Assembly (NCBI GenBank): GCA_028819775.1
Contig: JAPPKV010000128.1
Coordinates: 1 to 6,208, forward strand
Direction of reading: 5' to 3'
Source of the DNA: Gammaproteobacteria bacterium
GTDB lineage: Bacteria > Pseudomonadota > Gammaproteobacteria > Pseudomonadales > Azotimanducaceae_A
DNA: 6,208 bases
Positions 1-5,863 of this stretch are shown piece after piece. A program made the position numbers and the translations under genes. Within the stretch, counting starts at the first letter, position 1. Each line of letters opens with the position of its first letter. The notes under the pieces are model-generated. The model did no database searches. It was given only the letters and a program-made list of their open reading frames with translations, and had not been told where the DNA came from.

Positions 1-67
1 TGTGTTCCATGTTGAGGACGTTGCCGAAGTCCTCCTCGGCCCGGTCGAAGACCCGTTTCCCCGCCAT
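1..67 (-). CDS. Probable VOC (glyoxalase/bleomycin-resistance fold) family protein, N-terminal fragment
   Basis: Only the first 22 codons are in the window; the gene runs off the left edge. Reading leftward from the ATG at 67-65, the protein starts MAGKRVFDRAEEDFGNVLNM and continues with Glu-His. A GAGGAG Shine-Dalgarno (reverse complement of 79-84) lies 11 nt upstream of the ATG and supports the start. The opening, with a charged RAEED stretch followed by GN-hydrophobic-x-x-EH, resembles from memory the start of a group of uncharacterised VOC-superfamily proteins, where the EH marks the first metal- or ligand-binding strand. Too little is visible to name a substrate. It is divergent from the esterase gene at 186, with 118 nt between the two starts. 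The reading frame and start are well supported; the family call is tentative. Confidence 0.55.
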   Translation of the reverse strand, partial: MAGKRVFDRAEEDFGNVLNMEH

Positions 68-185
68 ATCGTCTGACTCTCCTCGCCCGTTGGGTGTTCC
101 GCTTCAACGAGGTTAATACAATGCCGATGGCGACGCGACCGCTTGGCGGAACGCGGTCGCCACGGACAGTTCAGGGGGGGCACAA
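68..185. promoter_or_regulatory. Divergent intergenic region with a candidate promoter for the esterase gene
   Basis: This 118-nt gap lies between two divergent starts. On the plus strand, TACAAT at 117-122 matches a -10 hexamer at five of six positions. No well-spaced -35 is obvious: TTGGGT at 90-95 is 21 nt away. The plus gene has a strong purine Shine-Dalgarno, AGGGGGGG at 173-180, ending 5 nt before its ATG. No convincing sigma-70 pair was found for the minus gene. The promoter call rests on one hexamer. Confidence 0.3.
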
Positions 186-1277
186 ATGGCCGACGACAAT
201 GAGCAATTGCTCGACGCCATCAGCGGCATCCTCCCGCCCATCATGACCGCCTTGGACGCCCTTTCCTGGGTCGGTCGCCACCTGCATCCGCCCAATCTGG
301 CCGCATTGGCCGACGCGGTTGCCGATGCCGGCGACCCGGTGAGAACCGGGCTCACGCGGTTCCGCGACACGTCCTTCCCCGAACACCTCCAACCGTTCAA
401 AGACCACGTGGTCCGTGCCGGCGAGCACGTCTGCCGAGCGGTCGAAGGTCTGGCCGCTGCCGCGGACGACCCCAACGGCGTGCTGCAGGCGTATCGCGCC
501 ATGGGCCAACAGACCCGGGCCCTCCATGCCCTGTATCCCGTCGCGGCGATGCTCCCGCCGGTCAGCCGCTTTTTCCTGGAGCCGTCTCTTCGCGACGATG
601 ATTCGCTGCTCCGCAAACTCACCGACGCGGACACGACCCGCGACGAGGTCGGCATCCTGCATGCAGAGAACGACCGGGGAATGCGCGGCGGTTTCTCGCT
701 CTACGTTCCCGAGTACTACGACCCCGACGAGTCCTATCCGCTCGTCGTCGCGCTCCACGGGGGCTCGGGCCATGGCCGCGACTTCCTGATGACCTGGCTC
801 GTCAATGCCCGGTCACGCGGCACGATCGTGCTCTCCCCGACCGCGCGGGACCGCACCTGGGCGCTCATGGGTCCCGACATCGACAGTCCCAACATCGAGG
901 GCATGGTCGCCCGCGTCCGCGATGGCTGGAACATCGATTCCGATCGCCTACTGCTGACCGGCATGAGCGACGGGGGCACGTTCTGCTACGTCTCCGGCCT
1001 GCGGGAGGATTCGCCCTTCACGCACTTGGCACCCAGTTCGGCGAGCTTCCATCCGCTGCTGCTCGAAGGCACGACCCGCGAACGGCTCTCGGCGCTCAGG
1101 GTCTACCTCATGCACGGCGCGCTGGACTGGATGTTCCCGCTAACCGTAGCCCGCACCGCGAACGCGGCGCTGACCGCGGCAGGTGCCCAAGTGGTGTATC
1201 GGGAGATCGCCGACCTCTCGCACACCTATCCCCGGGACGAGAATCCGAAGATCATGGATTGGCTGATGGCCGGGTAG
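186..1277 (+). CDS. Alpha/beta-hydrolase fold esterase (phospholipase/carboxylesterase type) with helical N-terminal extension
   Basis: A 363-aa predicted serine hydrolase with no signal peptide, so probably cytoplasmic. The C-terminal half (about 168-363) is the hydrolase domain. It opens with a strand-rich FSLYVPEYYDP segment, then LVVALHGGSGHGRDF (187-200), whose HGG forms the oxyanion hole. The nucleophile elbow is GMSDGG with Ser261. Asp314 in HGALDWMFP and His346 in DLSHTYP fall where the acid and base of the triad belong, so the active site looks complete. This arrangement resembles the phospholipase/carboxylesterase and PHB-depolymerase-like esterases that act on short acyl or aryl esters; the substrate cannot be read from sequence. 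Residues 1-165 are mostly helical and Ala-rich, and I do not recognise them as a named domain. They make the protein longer than the roughly 200-230 aa of a minimal carboxylesterase. The ATG at 186 is preceded by a strong G-rich Shine-Dalgarno at 173-180. The Fic gene starts 107 nt downstream behind its own promoter-like region, so co-transcription is possible but not required. Confidence 0.85.
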   Translation: MADDNEQLLDAISGILPPIMTALDALSWVGRHLHPPNLAALADAVADAGDPVRTGLTRFRDTSFPEHLQPFKDHVVRAGEHVCRAVEGLAAAADDPNGVLQAYRAMGQQTRALHALYPVAAMLPPVSRFFLEPSLRDDDSLLRKLTDADTTRDEVGILHAENDRGMRGGFSLYVPEYYDPDESYPLVVALHGGSGHGRDFLMTWLVNARSRGTIVLSPTARDRTWALMGPDIDSPNIEGMVARVRDGWNIDSDRLLLTGMSDGGTFCYVSGLREDSPFTHLAPSSASFHPLLLEGTTRERLSALRVYLMHGALDWMFPLTVARTANAALTAAGAQVVYREIADLSHTYPRDENPKIMDWLMAG

Positions 1278-1325
1278 TTCGCCGACAGTCCTTGGCCTTA
1301 AAACACTTTAACGGCCACGATGAGG

Positions 1326-1354
1326 TTGAACTTTGGCCGTATTCGACGTATTTT
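1326..1354 (+). promoter_or_regulatory. Candidate sigma-70 promoter for the Fic gene
   Basis: TTGAAC at 1326-1331 (four of six to TTGACA) is followed after exactly 17 nt by TATTTT at 1349-1354 (four of six to TATAAT). A start site would fall near 1361, about 24 nt before the chosen ATG at 1385. The first TTGGCCGTAT repeat (1333-1342) sits in the spacer, the second begins at the end of the -10, and the third covers the start site, as expected for operators that block RNA polymerase. The spacing is good but both hexamers are imperfect. Confidence 0.4.
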
Positions 1355-1415
1355 TGGCCGTATATCAACAAAATTGGCCGTATCATGCCAGATTCCGGCA
1401 AAAGGATGGCCGTAT
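1333..1415 (+). repeat. Phased direct repeats TTGGCCGTAT, probable operator array of the Fic gene
   Basis: Three identical 10-mers TTGGCCGTAT occur at 1333-1342, 1354-1363 and 1374-1383. Their starts are 21 and 20 nt apart, close to two helical turns, which would place them on one face of the DNA. A fourth copy with one change (ATGGCCGTAT) lies at 1406-1415, 32 nt on (about three turns), inside the first codons of the Fic gene. Weaker half-matches with the GGCC core continue upstream at 1294-1297 and 1313-1316 in a similar 19-22 nt rhythm. The tract is more AT-rich than its surroundings. Because the downstream product has an N-terminal winged helix-turn-helix, autoregulation by binding here is the simplest reading. 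The repeats are directly visible; their function is inferred. Confidence 0.75.
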
Positions 1416-2716
1416 TAGCGGTGCTGGACAACCAGTCGAGCCCCTTAAGTCTCCCGGAAATCCTAGCGCTCCTGCCCGATGGATTTCCCGAACGCACCGT
1501 CCGGCGCTGGCTTGCCGAGTTCGTCGATGAAGGACGAGTTGCCAAGACCGGTCGACGACGGGGGACGCGCTACGAGACACGCCGCGCCGATGCTGACGAG
1601 GGAATCTTCAGTAGAGCCGCGCTCACGGCCCTCGCGCAGGTTCGCCAGCCGTTGTTCGCCCGACCGCCTGTCACCTACAACTTCGATTGGTTCAACAGTT
1701 ACGATCCAAACAGCACCAGCTACTTCCGTCCGGCCAGGTTGGCGGCGCTCGCCGAGCAGGGCCGCCACCGGTTTGATCAAGAGCCCGCCGGAACGTACGC
1801 CCGACGAATCTATAACCGGCTTCTCATCGATTTGTCGTACAACTCGTCGCGCTTGGAGGGCAATACCTACTCATTGATCGACACCGAACGACTCATCCTC
1901 GAAGGAACCCGGGCAGACGGGAAACTCGACGAAGAGATGGTGATGATCCTCAATCACAAGGAGGCGATCCGCCACCTCGTCGACAACGCGGCTCGACTAG
2001 AGGTCGCCTACGATGAAATCTGCACGCTCCACTACCTGCTGTCCGACGGGCTCGTTGCCGTGCCGTACGCCGGCAAGATCCGCGACCACGGGGTGCGTGT
2101 CGGCGGCTCGACATACGTGCCCATGGAAAACGATGGGGTGCTCGCTCGGCAGCTGTCCACCATTGCCGAGAAAGCGGCTGCCATCGACAACCCCTACGAG
2201 CAGAGCCTGTTCCTCCTCGTCCACGTCGCGTACCTGCAGGCGTTCAGCGATGTCAACAAACGGACTTCGAGGCTTTGCGCGAACATCCCGCTGATCAGAC
2301 ACAACAGGGTGCCGCTGTCATTCAACCTTGTCGAAAAGGACGACTATGCCTCCGCGATGATCGCTGTCTACGAACTGAATGACTGCCAGCCATTGGCAGA
2401 CCTCTACTACGCATCCTACGTGCGGACCTGCCACGAATACGAGGCCACGGCAGAGGCTATCGGCTTCGACGAGATCCGCGTCCGCTACCGGCAACAACGA
2501 CGCGATGCCGTGGCAACCATAGTCAACGAGGAACTAAAGGGAACCGCTGCGGACGAGTTCCTTGCTTTGGCCGTCGAGACCATCCCGAAAGAACATCGGA
2601 TGAGTTTTCTCGAGGACGTCAAAGAGGATCTCGACGCCCTGTCGCCCCACCGGATCGCCGGCTTAGCCGTCAGCCAGCGGCAACTGCAACGCTATCTGGC
2701 TTTGCAGGACCGATAG
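1385..2716 (+). CDS. Fic-domain protein with N-terminal winged helix-turn-helix and non-canonical Fic motif
   Basis: A 443-aa protein from the ATG at 1385. Residues about 5-65 form a winged helix-turn-helix, with SLPEILALLP then ERTVRRWLAEFVDEGRV and a basic wing, KTGRRRGTRY. Residues about 135-345 are the Fic fold. An N-terminal inhibitory motif of class II Fic proteins is present (S154-x3-E158-G159, in NSSRLEGN), as is the flap segment VRVGGSTYVP (237-246). The core motif reads QAFSDVNKRTSR (285-296) where a canonical AMPylator has HPFxDGNGRxxR. Thus the catalytic His is Gln285, and NGR is NKR, as in Doc-type proteins. Fic enzymes normally transfer AMP or another phosphate-containing group to protein hydroxyls; whether this one does is uncertain. 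The C-terminal part, from about 350, is helical and unrecognised. An upstream in-frame TTG at 1259 would overlap the esterase gene and translate through the operator repeats, so I reject it. The ATG at 1406 is an alternative, but AAAGG abuts it with no spacing. No clear Shine-Dalgarno precedes 1385. Confidence 0.85.
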   Translation: MPDSGKRMAVLAVLDNQSSPLSLPEILALLPDGFPERTVRRWLAEFVDEGRVAKTGRRRGTRYETRRADADEGIFSRAALTALAQVRQPLFARPPVTYNFDWFNSYDPNSTSYFRPARLAALAEQGRHRFDQEPAGTYARRIYNRLLIDLSYNSSRLEGNTYSLIDTERLILEGTRADGKLDEEMVMILNHKEAIRHLVDNAARLEVAYDEICTLHYLLSDGLVAVPYAGKIRDHGVRVGGSTYVPMENDGVLARQLSTIAEKAAAIDNPYEQSLFLLVHVAYLQAFSDVNKRTSRLCANIPLIRHNRVPLSFNLVEKDDYASAMIAVYELNDCQPLADLYYASYVRTCHEYEATAEAIGFDEIRVRYRQQRRDAVATIVNEELKGTAADEFLALAVETIPKEHRMSFLEDVKEDLDALSPHRIAGLAVSQRQLQRYLALQDR

Positions 2717-2724
2717 GAACCCGT

Positions 2725-2746
2725 CCAGGGGACCGCCGACCCCTGG
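2725..2746. terminator. Hairpin between convergent Fic and GST genes, possible bidirectional terminator
   Basis: CCAGGGG (2725-2731) and CCCCTGG (2740-2746) form a perfect 7-bp GC-rich stem with an 8-nt loop. It begins 8 nt after the Fic stop and ends 5 nt before the last base of the minus-strand GST gene. No T-run follows on either strand, so it is not a textbook intrinsic terminator. Its position in the 35-nt gap between two convergent genes still favours a termination or mRNA-end-protecting role. Confidence 0.5.
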
Positions 2747-2751
2747 CGAAT

Positions 2752-3369
2752 CTAGCCCACCGAGTTGCGCGCCATCGCCGCCTTGAAGGCGGGTCGCTGG
2801 TGCTGCCGCGAGCGATAGACATGAAACGGCTCGTCCAGTTTGAAGCCGTACGCGACCGCCCAGTCCAGGCAGGTGGTCATCACGATGTCGACACCGGTGA
2901 ACGCTTCTCCCACCAGATAATCGGCCTCCTCGACTCGCGGCCGGGCCCAGCGCAACTGCTTCTCGAAGCCCGCCCGCGCCGCGTCCATCGCCGCCGGCGC
3001 TTCGCCGTATAGGTGCTTCAGGTCGCCGTGTTTGCGCATCACGTAGAGCGTGTGCGCGTCCAATTCCATCAGGATGTAGGACAGCCACTCGTTGTAGCGG
3101 GCCCGCGCCACTGTCCCTATGTCTGGCGTGAGGCCCCCGAAGCGATCGCCGAGGTAGGTGACGATCGCGGCGCTCTCGGTCAGCACGAGGTCGCCGTCGA
3201 CAAGGACGGGGACCTTCTCCTTGGGGTTCAGAACCCTGAACTCCGCGGTCTGTGTCTCACCAGTCCGCGGGCCGATGGGCTTCGAGACGTACTCTACGCC
3301 GAGTTCGGCGAGCGCCCAGAGCGGCCGTAGCGTGCGAGAGGTGCCTGCGCCCCACAGCGTGATGGTCAT
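2752..3369 (-). CDS. Glutathione S-transferase family protein
   Basis: A 205-aa cytosolic GST-type protein. Residues 1-77 are the thioredoxin-fold domain. It opens with MTITLWGAGTSRTLRPLWAL, where Ser11 (or Thr10) is the likely glutathione-activating residue. It continues with the cis-proline Pro54 in KVPVLVD and the glutathione-contacting Glu65-Ser66 in LTESAAI. Residues 90-205 are the helical domain, including the N-capping-box segment FTGVDIVMTTCLDW (157-170). Members conjugate glutathione to electrophiles or act in related thiol chemistry; the substrate is not predictable. The ATG at 3369-3367 overlaps the vapC stop as ATGA, and no good Shine-Dalgarno precedes it, so translation is probably coupled to vapC. 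An in-frame extension of 29 residues upstream, back to 3456, would run inside vapC, does not look GST-like and is rejected. The length is typical for bacterial GSTs. Confidence 0.88.
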   Translation of the reverse strand: MTITLWGAGTSRTLRPLWALAELGVEYVSKPIGPRTGETQTAEFRVLNPKEKVPVLVDGDLVLTESAAIVTYLGDRFGGLTPDIGTVARARYNEWLSYILMELDAHTLYVMRKHGDLKHLYGEAPAAMDAARAGFEKQLRWARPRVEEADYLVGEAFTGVDIVMTTCLDWAVAYGFKLDEPFHVYRSRQHQRPAFKAAMARNSVG

Positions 3370-3770
3370 GATCGCCAGAGTCTCAGCGCCGAGTACTCGC
3401 TCACGAAGCCGAAGTCTTGGTCGCTGGTCAGCATCAAGAGACCGTTGGCGATACACAACTGCGCGAGAAGCGCATCAATCGTGCCGACCTGGATTCCATG
3501 GCGCCGACACTCGTTGCGAAGTCTAGCCGCTTCGATGTGGTCTTCCCGATTGGGCGACAGAAGGGGAAATGCCCGGAACCGCTCGACGATCTGCGCCTGC
3601 GCCTTCGGTCCCGAGTAGCCTTGCAGAAGCTCCTGCAACACGATCCCCGTGGTAAACACCTGCTCACCTGTGGTGAGGGCATCGGACAGGCGAATCACTT
3701 CCGCCACCTCTGGCGGCGCGTCACGCCGCAGAGCCAGCGACCAGACGCTGGTATCTACGAATAGGCTCAC
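3366..3770 (-). CDS. vapC: VapC-type PIN-domain ribonuclease toxin
   Basis: A 134-aa PIN-domain protein, the expected length for VapC. It opens VSLFVDTSVWSL, with the first acidic residue Asp6 in the VDTS signature. The other metal-binding acids are Glu47 (LQELLQG), Asp99 (GTIDALLA) and Asp117 with Asp119 (TSDQDF), so the Mg-dependent nuclease centre looks intact. VapC toxins cleave specific RNAs, usually tRNAs or rRNA, when freed from VapB; the target here is unknown. The start is the GTG at 3770-3768, which overlaps the vapB stop as GTGA. A GGGAG about 12 nt upstream can serve as the ribosome site. A 14-residue longer ATG start at 3812 lies in vapB out of frame with it, and lacks family resemblance. 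The 3' end overlaps the GST start by 4 nt, so the toxin sits in the middle of a three-gene transcription unit. Confidence 0.9.
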   Translation of the reverse strand: MSLFVDTSVWSLALRRDAPPEVAEVIRLSDALTTGEQVFTTGIVLQELLQGYSGPKAQAQIVERFRAFPLLSPNREDHIEAARLRNECRRHGIQVGTIDALLAQLCIANGLLMLTSDQDFGFVSEYSALRLWRS

Positions 3771-3967
3771 CGCCGAACGCGCTCCCGCTTGTAGTCGAAG
3801 TCGTCGTCCCAATCCAGCTTGCCAAACAGTTCGACGATTTCGCCCTGCCGGCGCCGCGCGATGAACTCCTGCAAAGCCCTCGTAACCGTGGCCTTCTTGG
3901 TCTTCTCGTCCGCAACCGCCAAGGCTTCGTTGAGCAGGGCGGGATCTATCGATAGGTTAGTCGCCAT
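3767..3967 (-). CDS. vapB: VapB-type antitoxin
   Basis: A 66-aa antitoxin of the VapB family related to PF09957. The first strand, TNLSIDPALL, and the helices ADEKTKKATVTRALQEFIAR form the short DNA-binding N-terminal part, in which KTKKATV...AL is the family signature. The C-terminal tail, ELFGKLDWDDDFDYKRER, matches the acidic and aromatic toxin-wrapping tail seen in this family, where FG-x-hydrophobic-x-W is followed by acidic residues and Y. VapB binds and inhibits VapC, and the complex usually represses its own promoter. The gene directly precedes vapC with a 4-nt overlap. The ATG at 3967-3965 has an AAGAG-like ribosome site about 9 nt upstream. It is divergent from the radical SAM gene at 4059. 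Confidence 0.9.
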   Translation of the reverse strand: MATNLSIDPALLNEALAVADEKTKKATVTRALQEFIARRRQGEIVELFGKLDWDDDFDYKRERVRR

Positions 3968-4058
3968 GCGTGTCAGCTCTTACACAAACATTCACACACA
4001 ACATAACACGATCCAAACGACCCTTGTCGCTGTACAGATATACATATAGAGTTCACTG
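3968..4058. promoter_or_regulatory. Divergent vapB / radical SAM promoter region with near-direct repeats
   Basis: This 91-nt AT-rich gap separates vapB (minus) from the radical SAM gene (plus). Two adjacent similar blocks, TTACACAAACAT (3980-3991) and TTCACACACAACAT (3991-4004), lie 13-36 nt upstream of the vapB ATG and are candidate VapBC operator half-sites. Towards the plus gene, CTGTACAG (4030-4037) is an 8-bp palindrome. A weak plus-strand promoter can be drawn from TTGTCG (4024-4029) to TATAGA (4045-4050) with a short 15-nt spacer. That would leave almost no leader before the ATG at 4059, which also lacks a good Shine-Dalgarno. All assignments here are inferential. Confidence 0.4.
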
Positions 4059-5126
4059 ATGGATGCGAAGCGGGTGTTCAAGGGCCGCGGCGCGGTGTCG
4101 AATCCCGCAGGGCGATTCGAGCGAGCGCCGAGCGTCGCCGTGCACGACGGTTGGGACCGGCCCGAGGACGAGGACTTCCCGAGCCCGTCTCCCGGGACGA
4201 CGTTCCTGCCGGACAAGACGCGGAACATCATCGCCACCAACAACTCGCCCGACGTACCGTTCGAGCAGTCGATCAATCCGTACAAGGGCTGCGAGCACGG
4301 CTGCGTCTACTGCTACGCCCGACCGACCCATGCGTTTCTCGATCTCTCCCCCGGACTCGACTTCGAAACCAAGATCTTCTACAAGACCGATCCGGTCGAA
4401 CGCTTGCTCGAGGCTCTCGACAAGCCGGGCTACGTTTGCCGGACACTCGCCATCGGCACCAACACCGATCCCTACCAGCCCGGCGAAAAGGAACTCGAGG
4501 TCACCCGACGGCTCCTCGAGACGCTGCTCGACTGCCGCCATCCGGTGAGCATCGTGACCAAGGGTGCGCTGATCCTCCGTGACCTAGACATCCTCGGCGA
4601 ACTCGCAAGCCTAGGACTCGCGAGCGTGGGAGTCAGCATCACGACGCTCGACAACGGGCTCAAGACCAAGCTCGAACCGCGCACGGCGTCGCCCGGCGCG
4701 AGGTTGCGGATGGTGCGCGAACTGAAGGCCGCAGGGGTACCGGTGGGGGTCATGATGGCGCCCGTCATCCCGTTCATCAACGACCACGAGATCGAAACCG
4801 TCGTCGAGGGTGCCGCGGAGGCCGGCGCCGAGTTCGCCGGCTACGTGATGCTGCGTCTCCCGTTCGAGGTGAAGGATCTATTCGTCGAGTGGCTCGAAGA
4901 GCACTACCCGCTCAAGGCCGAGCATGTGATGAGCCGCGTTCGGGAGATGCGCGGCGGCAAGGCCTACCAGGCGGAATGGGGCACGCGAATGCGCGGCGAG
5001 GGGGTCTATGCGGACTTGATCGCAAAGCGCTTCGAAGTGGCACGGCGCAAGCACGGGCTCGACGTTTCACGGCGCGCCCGGTTGAGAACCGATCTTTTTC
5101 GTCGCGGTCAGGGCATGTTGTTCTGA
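4059..5126 (+). CDS. PA0069/Rv2578c-like radical SAM protein (spore photoproduct lyase-related)
   Basis: A 355-aa radical SAM protein. The cluster motif is CEHGCVYC (Cys78, Cys82, Cys85, spaced C-x3-C-x2-C), preceded by INPYKG, the usual lead-in of this subfamily. These cysteines would hold a [4Fe-4S] cluster that reductively cleaves S-adenosylmethionine. Downstream segments follow the family pattern: GTNTDPYQP (133-141), TKGALILRDLDIL (168-180), SITTLD (193-198) and EPRTASP (206-212). The N-terminal MDAKRVFKGRGAVSNP is also typical, and the C-terminus ends in LFRRGQGMLF. These proteins are annotated in databases as DNA-repair or SPL-related photolyases, but the substrate of this branch is unproven. 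The ATG at 4059 gives the family-typical N-terminus, although only a weak AGAG precedes it. The last 19 nt overlap the 3' end of the convergent DUF3750 gene. Confidence 0.92.
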   Translation: MDAKRVFKGRGAVSNPAGRFERAPSVAVHDGWDRPEDEDFPSPSPGTTFLPDKTRNIIATNNSPDVPFEQSINPYKGCEHGCVYCYARPTHAFLDLSPGLDFETKIFYKTDPVERLLEALDKPGYVCRTLAIGTNTDPYQPGEKELEVTRRLLETLLDCRHPVSIVTKGALILRDLDILGELASLGLASVGVSITTLDNGLKTKLEPRTASPGARLRMVRELKAAGVPVGVMMAPVIPFINDHEIETVVEGAAEAGAEFAGYVMLRLPFEVKDLFVEWLEEHYPLKAEHVMSRVREMRGGKAYQAEWGTRMRGEGVYADLIAKRFEVARRKHGLDVSRRARLRTDLFRRGQGMLF

Positions 5127-5863
5127 CTCGACGGCCAGGAAGGCCAGCTTCCGAGGCCCGGAAGCCTGATGCTCGGCGGATAGAAGCCGACCCCGGCGGC
5201 GGCGCCGAACAGGTTCACCTCGATCCCCTCGCGCCATGCAGCGGTCATTGATACCACGCCGCGGATCGAAACCTGGTAGCCGGTACCGCTTGGCGCGCGG
5301 CCGACAAACGCACCATCCGCGAGGTAGTCCTTGCCGATCGCGGTCGGCGGCAGGTTGAGGCGAAGTTCCGGAACACGACGCCCCACGAACGCCGTGAACG
5401 TGTTGCTATTCGGGCCCGGCCACATCTCGTAGCGCTGCGAGAAAGGGTATTCGCGTACTGCCGCTTCGACCTTGTCGATCACCGCATCGACACCCGGCCC
5501 GCGCATGTCGACGAGGAGCCTCGGTCGGTTGGAGAACCACATGGCATCCGGCCGGCCCGGTTCCCGGACCAGGGCCGTGCCGGTGCGCCGCAACCGCCAG
5601 CCGATGACCTCGTGCCGGAGGTAGTGCTCGGCCCCGGACCGTTTCGTCGAAATCCAGGTGTGCACGGCGACCGCCCCTCGAAGGCCCCAGGTCCTTGCTG
5701 CATAGACCTGCACCACGGGCGCCATGGTTTCGGTCGGGGCCGGGGCCAGGCCGGTAGCTTCGTGGCTGGCGCTACTCCAATGGGGACGATCGGCGAACAC
5801 CAGCCGGATTCCCACCGCGACGACGGCCGGTGCGACGAACACACTGAACAGGATCCACGCCAT
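5108..5863 (-). CDS. DUF3750 family membrane-anchored protein
   Basis: A 251-aa protein of unknown function recognised as DUF3750 (PF12570). A single hydrophobic helix (about residues 3-24, ILFSVFVAPAVVAVGIRLVF) begins right at the N-terminus and probably anchors the protein in the inner membrane with the remainder outside the cytoplasm. The family core follows: HTWISTKRSGAEHY (68-81), EVIGWRL (85-91), the highly conserved MWPGPNSNTFTA (147-158), VPELRLNLPPTAIGKDY (164-180), APSGTGYQ (190-197) and EGIEVNLFG (212-220). The domain appears complete. I chose the ATG at 5863-5861, just before the membrane helix. An in-frame TTG thirteen codons upstream would add basic residues (KKARAR) before the helix and is a realistic alternative, while the far upstream ATG at 6013 would run through the opposite gene. 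The 3' end overlaps the radical SAM stop region by 19 nt, tail to tail. Confidence 0.85.
   Translation of the reverse strand: MAWILFSVFVAPAVVAVGIRLVFADRPHWSSASHEATGLAPAPTETMAPVVQVYAARTWGLRGAVAVHTWISTKRSGAEHYLRHEVIGWRLRRTGTALVREPGRPDAMWFSNRPRLLVDMRGPGVDAVIDKVEAAVREYPFSQRYEMWPGPNSNTFTAFVGRRVPELRLNLPPTAIGKDYLADGAFVGRAPSGTGYQVSIRGVVSMTAAWREGIEVNLFGAAAGVGFYPPSIRLPGLGSWPSWPSSQNNMP
5147..5165 (+). terminator. Hairpin just after the radical SAM stop codon
   Basis: GCTTCCG (5147-5153) and CGGAAGC (5159-5165) form a perfect 7-bp stem with a 5-nt loop, 20 nt after the radical SAM stop. It lies inside the 3' coding end of the convergent DUF3750 gene. There is no T-run. It could terminate or stabilise the plus-strand transcript, but it may equally be a by-product of GC-rich coding sequence. 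Confidence 0.3.

Noticed and set aside
171..773. Long minus-strand open frames opposite the esterase (113-655 and 171-773)
   Set aside because: They lie antisense to a well-supported hydrolase, have no recognisable domain and are expected in GC-rich coding DNA.
1259..1384. TTG-initiated extension of the Fic gene back to 1259
   Set aside because: It would overlap the esterase 3' end and translate the operator repeats. The extra 42 residues look unlike a folded N-terminus, and the wHTH begins after the ATG at 1385.
1292..1415. The TTGGCCGTAT array as a CRISPR or plasmid iteron origin
   Set aside because: The repeats are only 10 nt, the spacers about 10 nt, and there are no Cas or Rep genes; operator sites fit better.
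2663..3088. Minus-strand 141-residue open frame overlapping the GST and Fic 3' ends
   Set aside because: It is a shadow frame of the GST gene with low-complexity Gly/Arg-rich composition, and it crosses the Fic stop and the hairpin.
3649..4049. Plus-strand open frames opposite vapB and vapC (3649-3864 and 3819-4049)
   Set aside because: They are antisense to the clearly recognisable vapBC pair and show no domain or ribosome site.
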